From Deinococcus aestuarii (lineage in GTDB: Bacteria; Deinococcota; Deinococci; Deinococcales; Deinococcaceae), in the NCBI RefSeq assembly GCF_018863415.1, contig NZ_JAHKSN010000020.1, positions 1 to 64,000 of the forward strand: a stretch of 64,000 bases of DNA. The letters run 5' to 3'. This document shows positions 51,358 through 60,244 of the stretch, in pieces. Every line of letters begins with the position of its first letter. Position 1 is the stretch's first letter. The notes under the pieces are model-generated. The model did no database searches. It had not been told where the DNA came from and saw only the letters and a program-made list of their open reading frames with translations. The position numbers were made by a program, and so were the translations under genes.

Positions 51358-53319
51358 GATACTATGGAAGGTATGGACAGGGCACTGTTTGACAAGACCC
51401 GCCGCGAGGTCCAAGACGAGCTGAAGGCCCTGGGCGAAACGGTGGTGATCCCCGACCCGGAGGACGGGGAATACCTCAGTACCTTCATGGCCATCCAGCG
51501 CAAGCACCCGCGCCTGGCCGCCCGGCTGATCGAGGCCGAACAGGCCGACCCCGCCGACCTGCTTCCTCCGCCCCCCACCCGCGCCCCCCGGCCGACCTGG
51601 CGCCACCGCGTGAACCACATCACCGAACGGCTCTGGATGCGGCGGGGCCTCGACGGCAAGCTGATCTGGGACCGCAACCGCGTCCTGCGCTCCGGCCTGC
51701 TCACGGCAGGCGTGATCGCAGGAGGCGTCCTCGTGTACAGCGTGGCCGTGCCCAAACCCAAAACGGTCACGGCGTCCACGGCCCCGGCGACGTCCACGGG
51801 TCCCGCCACAGCCAGCAGCACCGACACCAGCGGCGCTTTCCCCAAAGGCGCTCCTGACCCAAACCAGGCGGCGGACCCGGCCACCCAGGCGAAGATCGAC
51901 ACCCTGGAGACCGAGCAGGCCACCGGCGCCGTCACCCCCGAGCAGACGCCCAGCGACACAGCTCCCAGCCCGGTCACGGCCAGCAACACGAGCGGCGCGA
52001 CGCCGCCGCCCCCTGCGGTGTTCCGGGAGGTGGACGTGCCCACCGCCGCGGCCTCCGTCTCCCCACCCGCCTCTACCCCGGCCCCCGTGCCGGACACCGC
52101 GCCCGCCCCCGTGGCGGCCTCGACCGTTCCCTTCGGCGGTCAGGACACCTCGCCGCCGGTCCAGCCGTTCACCCTCGCGGACAACGGGGCGCCCGAGCCG
52201 TCACCCGCCCCCACCCGGCCCACGCCCCTGAAGACCGTGAGCGCCCCCGAGTACACGCCGCCCACGTCCGACACCCTCTTTGGCGGGGACAGCGCGCCCG
52301 CCCAAGTGATTGCGTCTCCGGCGACTCCACCTCCCGCGACGGTGGCCGCCACTCCCACCCCCGCTCCTGCACCACAGCCCGAGGTGGCACCCCCCCCAGC
52401 GCCCGGTCAGGCGTTGATGTACCAGAAGCCCGCCGAGGCCAAGACGACCGAGCAGGTGCCCCGTTCCGCCCTGGTGTACCAGGCGTCCGCAAAAGAAAGC
52501 GGTGCGGGTGCAGACAGCACGGTCACCACCACCCGCTCGGCCCTGGTGTACCAGGCCTCCGCCCAGGCGAGCGACACCACGGCGGGCAGCGCCCTCAGCT
52601 TCCAGCAGGGGAGCGAGGGTCAGGCGGGCGTGACCGCCGCGAGCGCGCGGGGCGGCGCGATCATGTACCAGCGCAGCGCCGCTTCCCCGGGCGCCGCAGG
52701 TGCTCCTGGGGCCGCGACGGGTCCCACCGAGTTCGGCACCACGGCCGCGGCGCCCCAGGTGGACCCCGACGCCCCGAAGTTCAGCCCGACATCACAGATT
52801 CCCGCCAAGACCCTGACGGCCATTCGGACGGCCGCCGGAGTCGCCGTGCCGCTGGTGGTCGTGTCGCAGGACGGGAACTGGATCGGCACCGCGACGTACA
52901 ACGCGGCGCTCGGGCGGGTGGACATGACGTTCAACAGCTTCGTCCACATGAAATCCGGCAAGACGTACCCGGTGCAGGCGCTGGGGTATCAGGCAGTGGG
53001 GGGCAACCTGACCCAGGGTGTCGCGGCCAGCGTCCACCCCATCGCGCCCACCCTGGGGCTCGATCTCGCCCGCGCGGGCCTGAACAGCCTGAACGTGTAC
53101 ACGCAGGCCCTCCAGGGCGCGGGCACGACCACCACCAACGGTTCGGTCACCACCATCACGCGGCAGGCTCCGGCCTTCGTGCAAGTGCTCCGGGGCGAGC
53201 TGGGCAAACTGGCGCAACTCCCGGAGGACAACCAGACCATCAGTGTGGTGGCCGACGTTCCCACGAATACCGACGTGATCATCCTCTTTGGTGTTGGAGC
53301 TTCGGAGGCCAATCGGTGA
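51337..53319 (+). CDS. VirB10/TrbI-like protein with extended repeat linker, 660 aa
   Basis: Cytoplasmic N terminus, one membrane segment (about 118-140, GLLTAGVIAGGVLVYSVAV), a long Pro/Ala/Thr-rich periplasmic linker, and a C-terminal VirB10-like beta domain from about 490 (QIPAKTLTAIRT, VPLVVVSQDGNWIGTATY). Five degenerate units of the form ALxYQxxA occur between about 357 and 445. TATCAT lies 6 bases before the ATG, so it may be leaderless; later Met codons are possible starts. Scaffold linking inner and outer membranes. Confidence 0.8.
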   Translation: MQTLPMQDTMEGMDRALFDKTRREVQDELKALGETVVIPDPEDGEYLSTFMAIQRKHPRLAARLIEAEQADPADLLPPPPTRAPRPTWRHRVNHITERLWMRRGLDGKLIWDRNRVLRSGLLTAGVIAGGVLVYSVAVPKPKTVTASTAPATSTGPATASSTDTSGAFPKGAPDPNQAADPATQAKIDTLETEQATGAVTPEQTPSDTAPSPVTASNTSGATPPPPAVFREVDVPTAAASVSPPASTPAPVPDTAPAPVAASTVPFGGQDTSPPVQPFTLADNGAPEPSPAPTRPTPLKTVSAPEYTPPTSDTLFGGDSAPAQVIASPATPPPATVAATPTPAPAPQPEVAPPPAPGQALMYQKPAEAKTTEQVPRSALVYQASAKESGAGADSTVTTTRSALVYQASAQASDTTAGSALSFQQGSEGQAGVTAASARGGAIMYQRSAASPGAAGAPGAATGPTEFGTTAAAPQVDPDAPKFSPTSQIPAKTLTAIRTAAGVAVPLVVVSQDGNWIGTATYNAALGRVDMTFNSFVHMKSGKTYPVQALGYQAVGGNLTQGVAASVHPIAPTLGLDLARAGLNSLNVYTQALQGAGTTTTNGSVTTITRQAPAFVQVLRGELGKLAQLPEDNQTISVVADVPTNTDVIILFGVGASEANR

Positions 53320-53621
53320 AAGCTGGAGTCGAACGCGCCATCAAGGAAATAACGAGGCGCCTGCACGCCCGGGGAATGGGTGCGAGGTCGAACTTCAAGG
53401 CTGGTAAGCGTGCCGACCAGCCGGGGTTGGCGCTCGAATTAGAAATTACCAACGACCTTTACTGGTCGCTTTCGGCGAGTGCCGCCGCGCGAGGACTGAC
53501 GCTTGAAGAGCACATGCTGCGCCTGGTGGAGGAACAGTTGGCCCGTGAGTCTGGGAAGACGTTCAAACAGGTCATGCGGGCGGGGGTGCAAAAGGCCCTC
53601 TCACAACAGAAGGGAAGTTGA
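53316..53621 (+). CDS. RHH-like small protein, 101 aa
   Basis: GTG start overlaps the stop of the VirB10-like gene (GTGA). Basic N terminus (about 1-35), then LALELEITNDLYWSLSASA and LTLEEHMLRLVEEQL, a strand followed by helices as in ribbon-helix-helix proteins. Probably a DNA-binding regulator of the conjugation genes. A strong terminator follows. Confidence 0.55.
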   Translation: MKAGVERAIKEITRRLHARGMGARSNFKAGKRADQPGLALELEITNDLYWSLSASAAARGLTLEEHMLRLVEEQLARESGKTFKQVMRAGVQKALSQQKGS

Positions 53622-53635
53622 AGGGATCAGGACCG

Positions 53636-53662
53636 GGGGGCGCACCATGTTGGTGCGCCCCC
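53636..53662. terminator. strong bidirectional terminator
   Basis: GGGGGCGCACCA (53636-53647) pairs perfectly with TGGTGCGCCCCC (53651-53662), loop TGT. Lies between convergent operons. Confidence 0.9.
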
Positions 53663-53677
53663 TCGTTGGTCGAGCCC

Positions 53678-54187
53678 TTACTGATCGACGGGCAGCACGG
53701 TGGGCACGGGTGTCTTCCACTCCGCCCGTGCCGCCAGGTTCCGCCGGTCGCTCGGGCCGTAGGCGCTCACGCTCTGAGCCGCCTGGCCGGGCAGGTGGTC
53801 GGTGACGCTGTACCCGTTCTCGGTCGTCGTGTTGCCGTTCGCGTCGGTGACGACCCGCGTGCAGGTGACGGTCAACCGCACGTTGCTGACGGTCGCCAGC
53901 TCGTCGGGCGTGAGGGTCCTCGACCAGGCCTCCCCTGCCTGCACGTCGGGGCTTTGCACGTTCAGATCGCCGCCGAGGTCGCTCCCCGGAGTGGTGAGGA
54001 CGAGCTGTGCCGTCATGGACGTGCAGGGCCGCGTGCTCGCGCCGGGGTTGTCCAGGCGAAAGGTCATGGCGGCGGGCTTCGTGGCCTCGGGGGGGGTGGG
54101 CTGGGGAAGGATGTTGCTCAGCTCGGCCTGCGTGCAGGAAGCGAGCAGCAGCGGCAGGGCCAGGGCGGCAAGACGGCGTGTGTTCAT
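53678..54187 (-). CDS. lipoprotein of the conjugation operon, 169 aa
   Basis: Signal peptide with lipobox LASC (C18), then a Pro-rich stretch and a beta-rich domain with two Cys (RPCTSM, VTCTRV). It is the last gene of the leftward operon that begins at the relaxase accessory gene. VirB7-type lipoproteins are usually shorter, so the role is open; outer-membrane anchoring is inferred. Confidence 0.65.
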   Translation of the reverse strand: MNTRRLAALALPLLLASCTQAELSNILPQPTPPEATKPAAMTFRLDNPGASTRPCTSMTAQLVLTTPGSDLGGDLNVQSPDVQAGEAWSRTLTPDELATVSNVRLTVTCTRVVTDANGNTTTENGYSVTDHLPGQAAQSVSAYGPSDRRNLAARAEWKTPVPTVLPVDQ

Positions 54188-54199
54188 CTCGACCTCGGT

Positions 54200-54655
54200 T
54201 CAGTATTTCTTTGCGGACTTCAGATACAGGTCCATGCTGGCGCGGCCCTGCGCGCCCACCTGGGGGCCACGGACCACGTACCACTGTTGGGGACCCTGTT
54301 GCAGGATGGCCGTGTCGGCTCCGGCGAACACCACGTTGCCGCTCATGTTCACGCCCGCCACCGGCAGGTAGTACACCTGGGCACCCAGCGCCCGCAGCGG
54401 CGCGTAGGTGGCCGCGTTCTGGGCCGTGGTGAGCACGGTCAGCTTGGTGATCGCCCGGGAGCGCAGCAGGCTCAGGACGCCCTTCTGGAAAGCAACGCTG
54501 GGGAAGGTCGAGCCCACCATCATCACCTCGCCGCGCACGAGTTTGAGGACGGCCGCCGGGTCCTTGACCAGGACAGGCTTGAGGCCGCTCATCTGCGCGG
54601 CGGCGGTGGCTCCGGCCAGCAGCAGGGGAAGGATGGAGAGGAGTCTAAACTTCAC
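54200..54655 (-). CDS. secreted PLD-like protein, 151 aa
   Basis: Signal peptide (LLSILPLLLAGATAAAQ). Half-fold order as in the 44906-45409 protein: VMMVGSTFPSVAFQKGVL, then ITKLTVLTTAQ and ALGAQVYYLPVAG. The HKD loop lacks its catalytic residues. Overlaps the next upstream gene by four bases. A GTCCGCAAA copy lies in its last codons (54210). Confidence 0.6.
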   Translation of the reverse strand: MKFRLLSILPLLLAGATAAAQMSGLKPVLVKDPAAVLKLVRGEVMMVGSTFPSVAFQKGVLSLLRSRAITKLTVLTTAQNAATYAPLRALGAQVYYLPVAGVNMSGNVVFAGADTAILQQGPQQWYVVRGPQVGAQGRASMDLYLKSAKKY

Positions 54656-54801
54656 GGGCTCTCCTGATCTTCGTCAGGGTCGCGGGGATCGGGCGCGACG
54701 GGTAGTTGTGGCAGGCGGGTCACCCGGCTCCTGCCTCGGCGGGTCGGACCGACAACCAGCCGGTGTCCTTGGTCCTCGGGGGTACAGGGTTGGTCTGACA
54801 T
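54652..54801 (-). CDS. small Arg/Pro-rich protein, 49 aa
   Basis: ATG with AAGGAG 9 bases before, and stop overlapping the next gene (ATGA). Hydrophilic: CTPEDQGHRL, then RRGRSRVTRLPQL and an acidic tail. Too short to assign. Position in the operon supports translation. Confidence 0.5.
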   Translation of the reverse strand: MSDQPCTPEDQGHRLVVGPTRRGRSRVTRLPQLPVAPDPRDPDEDQESP

Positions 54802-54815
54802 GGCGGTGCTCCTTC

Positions 54816-55238
54816 TCAGGCGGGGATGGGGAGTTGAGGGTTCTCCGGGCGCCACCGCGCGAGCAACACCACGAGGTGCAGCCAGGAGTTGGTCAAGAAG
54901 CGGTCGTGCCCAAGCTGCGTCCACGGGAACTCCTGCCCGGAAGTGCCGAGGAAGTGCCGCAGGGTGACGCTCACCTCGTCATCCCCCACACGCTCCAGTT
55001 CCTCGCAGAACTCGCGCAGCCCCCGCCTGCTCAGCGCGCAGGCGAACGCCATTGGGGGCTGCCGAAGCACCACCGCTGCCCGGAAGGCCGCGTACAGCGC
55101 CAAGGACGCGCGCTGCTCGAAAGAGGGGTGGGTCCTCTGCGGGCACATCAGCGTTGTCGCCGCCTGCCAGCACTCCTTGGGGGTGTGGAAGACAAGGACC
55201 GGCTGAGCTGTGTTGAGATCGCCGCTTTGCTCCGGCAT
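54816..55238 (-). CDS. stand-alone copy of the VirD4 all-alpha domain, 140 aa
   Basis: Residues 19-129 align by eye with residues 179-290 of the VirD4 protein of the same operon: TPKECWQAATTLM against TPEQLQATAEAIL, QRASLALYAAF against LRASFVLTAAM, and FPWTQLGHDRFLTNSWLHL against YNWEGFGNDKFLNNSWINL. That segment follows the first part of the motor and corresponds to the all-alpha domain that recognises substrates. Walker boxes are absent. Ribosome site AAGGAG. Likely modulates substrate docking. Confidence 0.7.
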   Translation of the reverse strand: MPEQSGDLNTAQPVLVFHTPKECWQAATTLMCPQRTHPSFEQRASLALYAAFRAAVVLRQPPMAFACALSRRGLREFCEELERVGDDEVSVTLRHFLGTSGQEFPWTQLGHDRFLTNSWLHLVVLLARWRPENPQLPIPA

Positions 55239-55249
55239 TGAGAACTCCT

Positions 55250-56860
55250 TCAACGAATCAGGGGGGCGTAGTCGAACAGCGGCTGCCCCTGCACGCGCGG
55301 CACCTGGTAACCCTCGGGCACGCTGCGCCAGTCGTAGTGCGCCTGCATCGCCGCGAACGGCAGTCCTGCCAAATAGGGCGGCACCAGCATGGGCTGGGGC
55401 AGCACCACCGTCCCCGCTGGGAAGTTCTTGACGACCCCGGTGGCGAAGTAGGTGATGGGCCGCAGCGGCTTGGCGGTGGCCGGTTCGGGCAGCGTGGCGG
55501 TGTGCAGGGTGTTGAAGGCCTGGAAGAACGTCGTGTACCCCATGCGCTCCTGGTAGGCCGGGTTGCTGGGCGGCAGGGTCCGCTTGAACTCCTCGAAGGC
55601 CCACAGGCCGGGCGGGCTGCTCAGCGCGTCGTGACGGCCGGGCGCCAGGTGGGCGCTCAGGCTGGGGCTGCGCCAGGTGGACTGGAAGTAGTAGGGGGAG
55701 CTGTTCAGGGAGTAGAGCTGCGTGCTCTTGCCCTTGAAGGCGTTTTGCACGAGCCGCGCGAGGTCGGTGAACGGCTTGGGGTTCACGTTGTAGTTCATGA
55801 CCGGCGCGACGACCGCTCCGTCCCCCGGCGTGAGGGTCTTCCACGGCAGCCCGAAGAAATAGGGGTTCTTCTTGTCGAACAGCGCGGACACGACGTCTTT
55901 CTGGTAGTCCAGGAAGTAGCTGCTGTGGGCGCGCTTCACGGCCCGCTGCACCCGCTGCTGCGCCTCGCCCATGTTGAAGTAGATGGGGGCCGGTGCGGCG
56001 GGGTTGGTGGCGTAGGTGCGGTCGCCCTGGATGCAGAACGTGGGCACCCCGAAAACGGTGAAACACGTCCCGGGCAGGTACAGGAAGGGCACGTCGGGGA
56101 TGAGGTTCATGCTCACGCCGCCGCAGCGGTCGGCCTTGGGCGTCTGGGGCCAGGGCAGGTAGCTGTCGAGGTGAAGGGCGTTGTCGTAGGTGCTGAGGGG
56201 CACCCGCCCCTCCAGCAGCTTGGACCCCGGCAGGTCCCCCTTTTCCACGGTGACGCGCACCGTCGCGGCGTCGGTCCTCAGTTTTGACGACAGGTCCACC
56301 ACGCACTGCGTCAGGTACAGCGCGGGGTTGTTCAACTCGATCATGGCATTCCAGTAGTAGCGGTCCTCGTACCGCTGCCACGCGGCGCGCATGCTGGTGG
56401 CGGCCGTCACGCTCGCGGCCTCAGTGGAGTACGGCACGCTCCACTCGATCTTCGAGCACTTGCCGGGATCAGTCGCCTTTTTCTCCACCCGGGCCTGCTG
56501 GCACGCGGCCAGATTCTCCTTGTGTGCTCTCAGCAGCGAGGTGTCGGTGACGCTGAGGTAGGGCAGGCGTCCCTTGGGCAGGGCCCCCAGGCGGAAGTCC
56601 GGGAAGTGGAACAGGTAGCGTTGAAGGCCGGAGTAGTTGGGCCGTTCGTCACCGGCGTTCTTCTGCGCCTGCTCGACCGTGCCGGTCGCGGGCTCGGTGG
56701 GCGTGGGCAAGGCGCCCGGCTGCGCTGGAGCGGCTGGCAGGCCAGGCGTGGGAGCGGCGGAGGGGGTGGTGGGCAGGGGCGGGAGCTGGGGAAGCGCCGC
56801 GCCTCCAGTGGAGGCGAGCGCCAGCGTCATGAGCAGAAACAGCCGCCGCATGGGCATCAC
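55250..56860 (-). CDS. secreted conjugation-associated protein, 536 aa
   Basis: GTG start overlapping the previous stop; a Met 3 codons later is possible. Signal peptide (LFLLMTLALASTGGAA), a Pro-rich linker, then a large domain with several Cys pairs (CQQARVEK, CSKIEW, CVVDLS, CGGVSM, CFTVFG, CIQGD). Size, cysteines and position recall TraU-type periplasmic proteins, but I cannot confirm this. It lies between the VirB9-like and the VirD4-domain gene. Confidence 0.55.
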   Translation of the reverse strand: MMPMRRLFLLMTLALASTGGAALPQLPPLPTTPSAAPTPGLPAAPAQPGALPTPTEPATGTVEQAQKNAGDERPNYSGLQRYLFHFPDFRLGALPKGRLPYLSVTDTSLLRAHKENLAACQQARVEKKATDPGKCSKIEWSVPYSTEAASVTAATSMRAAWQRYEDRYYWNAMIELNNPALYLTQCVVDLSSKLRTDAATVRVTVEKGDLPGSKLLEGRVPLSTYDNALHLDSYLPWPQTPKADRCGGVSMNLIPDVPFLYLPGTCFTVFGVPTFCIQGDRTYATNPAAPAPIYFNMGEAQQRVQRAVKRAHSSYFLDYQKDVVSALFDKKNPYFFGLPWKTLTPGDGAVVAPVMNYNVNPKPFTDLARLVQNAFKGKSTQLYSLNSSPYYFQSTWRSPSLSAHLAPGRHDALSSPPGLWAFEEFKRTLPPSNPAYQERMGYTTFFQAFNTLHTATLPEPATAKPLRPITYFATGVVKNFPAGTVVLPQPMLVPPYLAGLPFAAMQAHYDWRSVPEGYQVPRVQGQPLFDYAPLIR

Positions 56861-57912
56861 TGCACCGTGACCTTTCGGGAGAGGTTGAACGCCCTGGCCG
56901 GGCCGAGCGTCTGCGCGCCCAGGGACACCACGAGGTCGTTGGGCGCGTTCTTGACGCGAACCAGGCCCAGGATCGGCGCCATGCTGCTGCGGGGCAGGGT
57001 CACGGGCACCACCGCCAGCGCGTTCCGGCCATCCGTCACGCGCAACGTCTTCATGTCGGCAAACAGCACGCCACCTGTCGGCGAGGTCAACTTGTAGGCG
57101 AGCAGGGCGTCGGTGCCGTCCCGCCGCGCACTGACTTCCAGGGTGGGGGTGACCACAGGACGTGGGGCGGCGGCGGATGCTGCGGCGGGCCGTGTGGTCA
57201 CCGGCGCTGCCGCGGGCCGGGCCGGGGTCGCCGCCGTCGCGGGACGAACCACCGGGGGCGTGGGGATGGCCGTCGTCGCGGGGCGTGGGGCGGTCGGCGC
57301 CGCCACAGGACGGGTCACGGGTGCGGGCGCAGGTGCGGCTGCCACTGGGGCCGGGGCCGGACGGCTGCCCGTCGGTGCCGTGGAAGGCCTGGGCGCGGGC
57401 GCTGCGGGCGCAGGAGCAGCCTGAGTCTGCGCGGCCGCTTCCTCGTCCTCCTGGGCCTGGGCGGCGGCGGTCTGGGCGGCGATGGCGTCACCCGTCATGA
57501 ACTTGTAGATGCGCGTGCCGCTGGGGGCGTTCGCCACCTGGAGACGGATGGGCAGCACCGTCTCGTCGTCAAGGATCAGGTTGAGATCCGCCCCACCGGC
57601 CTTGACCAGCGAATCGAGGAAGACCATCCGCCCGTTCTCGGCGCGGGACACCGAGAAGTTGCGCTGCTTGCTCAGCTCCATGCTGATGCCGGTGATCTCG
57701 GCACCCATGACCTGCAAGGTCACCTGATACAGCGGCGAGACCACCACCAGCGCCGGACGGGTGCTGAGCACCTTATCGATGGAGACCGTCTGGTAGTAGG
57801 GCCTGCCCGTCGCGGTGGTCGCGGCCTGCGACGGCACGGCGCTTCCTACCACCAGGGCGAGGGCGAGGGCGACGGAACGCGAGGCACGGTATGCAGAAAG
57901 GTTCATGCTCAT
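56857..57912 (-). CDS. VirB9/TrbG-like secreted protein with Pro/Ala linker, 351 aa
   Basis: Signal peptide (VALALALVVGSAVPSQAA). N-terminal beta domain (about 40-145), then a long Ala/Pro/Thr linker (about 160-265), then a second beta domain (PTLEVSARRDGTDALLAYKL, then PILGLVRVKNAPNDLVV). Two-domain design fits VirB9/TrbG, which with VirB10 forms the outer-membrane core complex. Position before virD4 in the same operon. The assignment is moderate, by architecture. Confidence 0.6.
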   Translation of the reverse strand: MSMNLSAYRASRSVALALALVVGSAVPSQAATTATGRPYYQTVSIDKVLSTRPALVVVSPLYQVTLQVMGAEITGISMELSKQRNFSVSRAENGRMVFLDSLVKAGGADLNLILDDETVLPIRLQVANAPSGTRIYKFMTGDAIAAQTAAAQAQEDEEAAAQTQAAPAPAAPAPRPSTAPTGSRPAPAPVAAAPAPAPVTRPVAAPTAPRPATTAIPTPPVVRPATAATPARPAAAPVTTRPAAASAAAPRPVVTPTLEVSARRDGTDALLAYKLTSPTGGVLFADMKTLRVTDGRNALAVVPVTLPRSSMAPILGLVRVKNAPNDLVVSLGAQTLGPARAFNLSRKVTVQ

Positions 57913-57961
57913 AATTACACCCTATTGCGTGCTGGATTGCGTGAAAAGAGGGTCAGGTGGT

Positions 57962-59794
57962 TCAGAGTGAGCGGCGCGTCGCGCGCTCGAAGGCGGCCAT
58001 GTCGTCTGCGAGGTCGTCCACCTCGACCACCGGGGCGGGTGAGATCGGGGCGTCATTCTCCAGGTCAAAGTCCACGGGGGCCTCGACCACCGGGGCCTCG
58101 TCCAGGGTGAGCGCGAGCGCGGCCACCGGCCGCCTCGCGGGCGTGGGCGCCGGTGCAGGGCGCTCACCGCCTGCGGGCACCAGCTCGGGCTCAGGAACCG
58201 GCGCGGCCACCCCTTTTCCGGCGACTTCCTCGACCACGGGAACCGTGCGGCGCTTCACCTCCGGGGGCTTCATGGTGCGCGCCACCTTGGCCTGCGGCAG
58301 CGTGAAGGGCTCCATGCGGTAGCCCGCGATCATCGGGTACTCGTTTGACGCGATCAACACGTTGCCCAGGGGCACCTTCAACACCTCGTCCGTCGTGATC
58401 AGCTCGCGCGAGTTGAGCCCGGCGGTATCCGACCGTCCGCTTTCCGGGTGTTCCGAGGTGCGGGTATCGCCGAACATGTACCGCCCGGAACTCTCGCTGA
58501 TGTACTTGGCGGTGCCCGGGTCCTTGGGTGTGTAAAAAACTTTCGTATGCGTGCCGCTCTTCACGGTGTCTGCGCCGTCCTCGCCGTAAATCTTGTCGAG
58601 CTGCGACAGGGCCTGCACGTACACCAGGGCGATCATGCCGCGGCCCGCCACCGTGCTGATCAGCTCGTCGAGCATCGGCACCGCGAGGCGGCCCGCCTCG
58701 TCGAGCACGAACATGATGGGCACGAATTCGTCGTCGGGATGCAGGTCGTAGTGCTTGATGATCGCCTCGATCAGGGCGAGGATCACCGCGCCGAAGCTGT
58801 GCACGGTGTACTTCAGGTCGCTCTCGCGGAACACCATGTACAGGCTCGTGCGCTGCTTCAGCAGGTCCGTTGCCTTGAAGTCCGAGCCGCTGGTCATGTC
58901 GATGATGCCCTGCGACACGAGGTACTTCATCTTGGCGATCAGGTTGATCCAACTGTTGTTGAGGAACTTGTCGTTGCCAAAGCCCTCCCAGTTGTACTCG
59001 CTCGGCTTCATGCCCACGAAAAAGGACAGGTTGCGGTGGACCTCGGGGTCCTTGCTGCTCCTCTCCAGCATCAGGGTCGCCCGTTCGCACCCCATTGCCA
59101 GACAGTCGCGGATGAACGGGAGGACCGGCTTTCCCTGCTCCTTGGCGACCATCATGGCGGCCGTCAGGACGAAGCTCGCGCGCAGGGCGAACGCCTTGTT
59201 GCTCCCGTCGCCGTCCGGGTTCAGGATCGCCTCGGCCGTGGCCTGCAACTGCTCGGGGGTATCGCGTTCGGCGAACGGGTCGTACTGGTTGGTGGGAGCG
59301 CCCGTGCTCGGGTTGAGGACAAACACGTCCTGACCCATGACCCCGCTGCGGTAGCCCGCCGTCATGTTGTAGAACTCGCCCTTAATGTCGATCACGACTA
59401 CGCTGCCGCGCCAGTTCAACAGGTTCGAGGTGGCGTTCAGCCCCTTGCCCGCGCGGGTCGGACCCACGAACAGCACGTGCCCCATCTCCTTGCGTCCGGC
59501 CACCCCTGCACGTAGGCCCACCACCTCGTCATAGGCGTAGCCCAGCAGAATCTCGTCACCATTGAGTTGCTTGACCGTCGCGTCCTTGATCTCGTCAGGC
59601 CTGGCCCAGTGCGCGTTGTACATCGCGCGAAACCGGGCGTCCCGCCCATCAAAGAACCAGATGCCAAACACCAGCGCCCCCAGCGCGGGCGCCAGCAGCC
59701 ACAACAGCCCGGCCAGCACCGCGTACAGTCCCAGCGCCGCCGCCAGGTAAAACGACAGCAGGCGCAACATGAACCAGTGGTAGTGAATGATCAT
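57962..59794 (-). CDS. virD4: VirD4/TraG coupling protein, 610 aa
   Basis: N-terminal membrane segments (about 8-48). Walker A GPTRAGKG at 111-118, Walker B IMFVLDEAGRL near 360-370, and the all-alpha domain at about 179-290. C-terminal tail is Pro/Glu-rich and ends acidic. Binds the relaxase complex and pumps DNA to the secretion channel. A GTCCGCAAA copy lies between the ribosome site (AGGGAG) and the ATG. Confidence 0.93.
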   Translation of the reverse strand: MIIHYHWFMLRLLSFYLAAALGLYAVLAGLLWLLAPALGALVFGIWFFDGRDARFRAMYNAHWARPDEIKDATVKQLNGDEILLGYAYDEVVGLRAGVAGRKEMGHVLFVGPTRAGKGLNATSNLLNWRGSVVVIDIKGEFYNMTAGYRSGVMGQDVFVLNPSTGAPTNQYDPFAERDTPEQLQATAEAILNPDGDGSNKAFALRASFVLTAAMMVAKEQGKPVLPFIRDCLAMGCERATLMLERSSKDPEVHRNLSFFVGMKPSEYNWEGFGNDKFLNNSWINLIAKMKYLVSQGIIDMTSGSDFKATDLLKQRTSLYMVFRESDLKYTVHSFGAVILALIEAIIKHYDLHPDDEFVPIMFVLDEAGRLAVPMLDELISTVAGRGMIALVYVQALSQLDKIYGEDGADTVKSGTHTKVFYTPKDPGTAKYISESSGRYMFGDTRTSEHPESGRSDTAGLNSRELITTDEVLKVPLGNVLIASNEYPMIAGYRMEPFTLPQAKVARTMKPPEVKRRTVPVVEEVAGKGVAAPVPEPELVPAGGERPAPAPTPARRPVAALALTLDEAPVVEAPVDFDLENDAPISPAPVVEVDDLADDMAAFERATRRSL

Positions 59795-59806
59795 TTTGCG
59801 GACTCC

Positions 59807-60235
59807 CTATCCTTTCGGCCTGACGACCTTTAAGGTCCCCCTGGGCTGTTTGCTGCTCTTGTCGCGCCACTCGTCCATGCGTCCGGCGTCCACCCGCGCC
59901 CGGCGGTAGAACCACTGCTCCGGCCGCCAGAACCGCGAGAAGCCCACAAAGGTCAGCCCCACCAGCACGTTGGTGTGCAGCAGCAGCAGCTCCCACCCGG
60001 GCACGCCCCAGGCGTTCATGTACGCGCCGCGGCAGCTCGCCTTGGTCACGCAATCCGAGATGTAGTTCAGGGGGTCCAGCTCCACGCCGTAGCGCGCGTG
60101 GTACTGGGTCTGTACGTCCTTGAACAGCCTCGTCCAGACTTCCGCCGCATCCGAGTAGCCCGTCATGAGCGAGACGGCGATCAGCGCGAGACCGAGCATG
60201 AACAGCAGCCGTGGCCGCTGGTCCACGTGCATCAT
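59807..60235 (-). CDS. two-helix membrane protein before virD4, 142 aa
   Basis: Membrane segments LLFMLGLALIAVSLMTG and WELLLLHTNVLVGLTFVGF, with a periplasmic-size loop holding two Cys (DCVTKASC). Ribosome site GAGGTGAGG. Probably an inner-membrane partner of the coupling protein. Confidence 0.6.
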   Translation of the reverse strand: MMHVDQRPRLLFMLGLALIAVSLMTGYSDAAEVWTRLFKDVQTQYHARYGVELDPLNYISDCVTKASCRGAYMNAWGVPGWELLLLHTNVLVGLTFVGFSRFWRPEQWFYRRARVDAGRMDEWRDKSSKQPRGTLKVVRPKG

Positions 60236-60244
60236 GACCTCACC

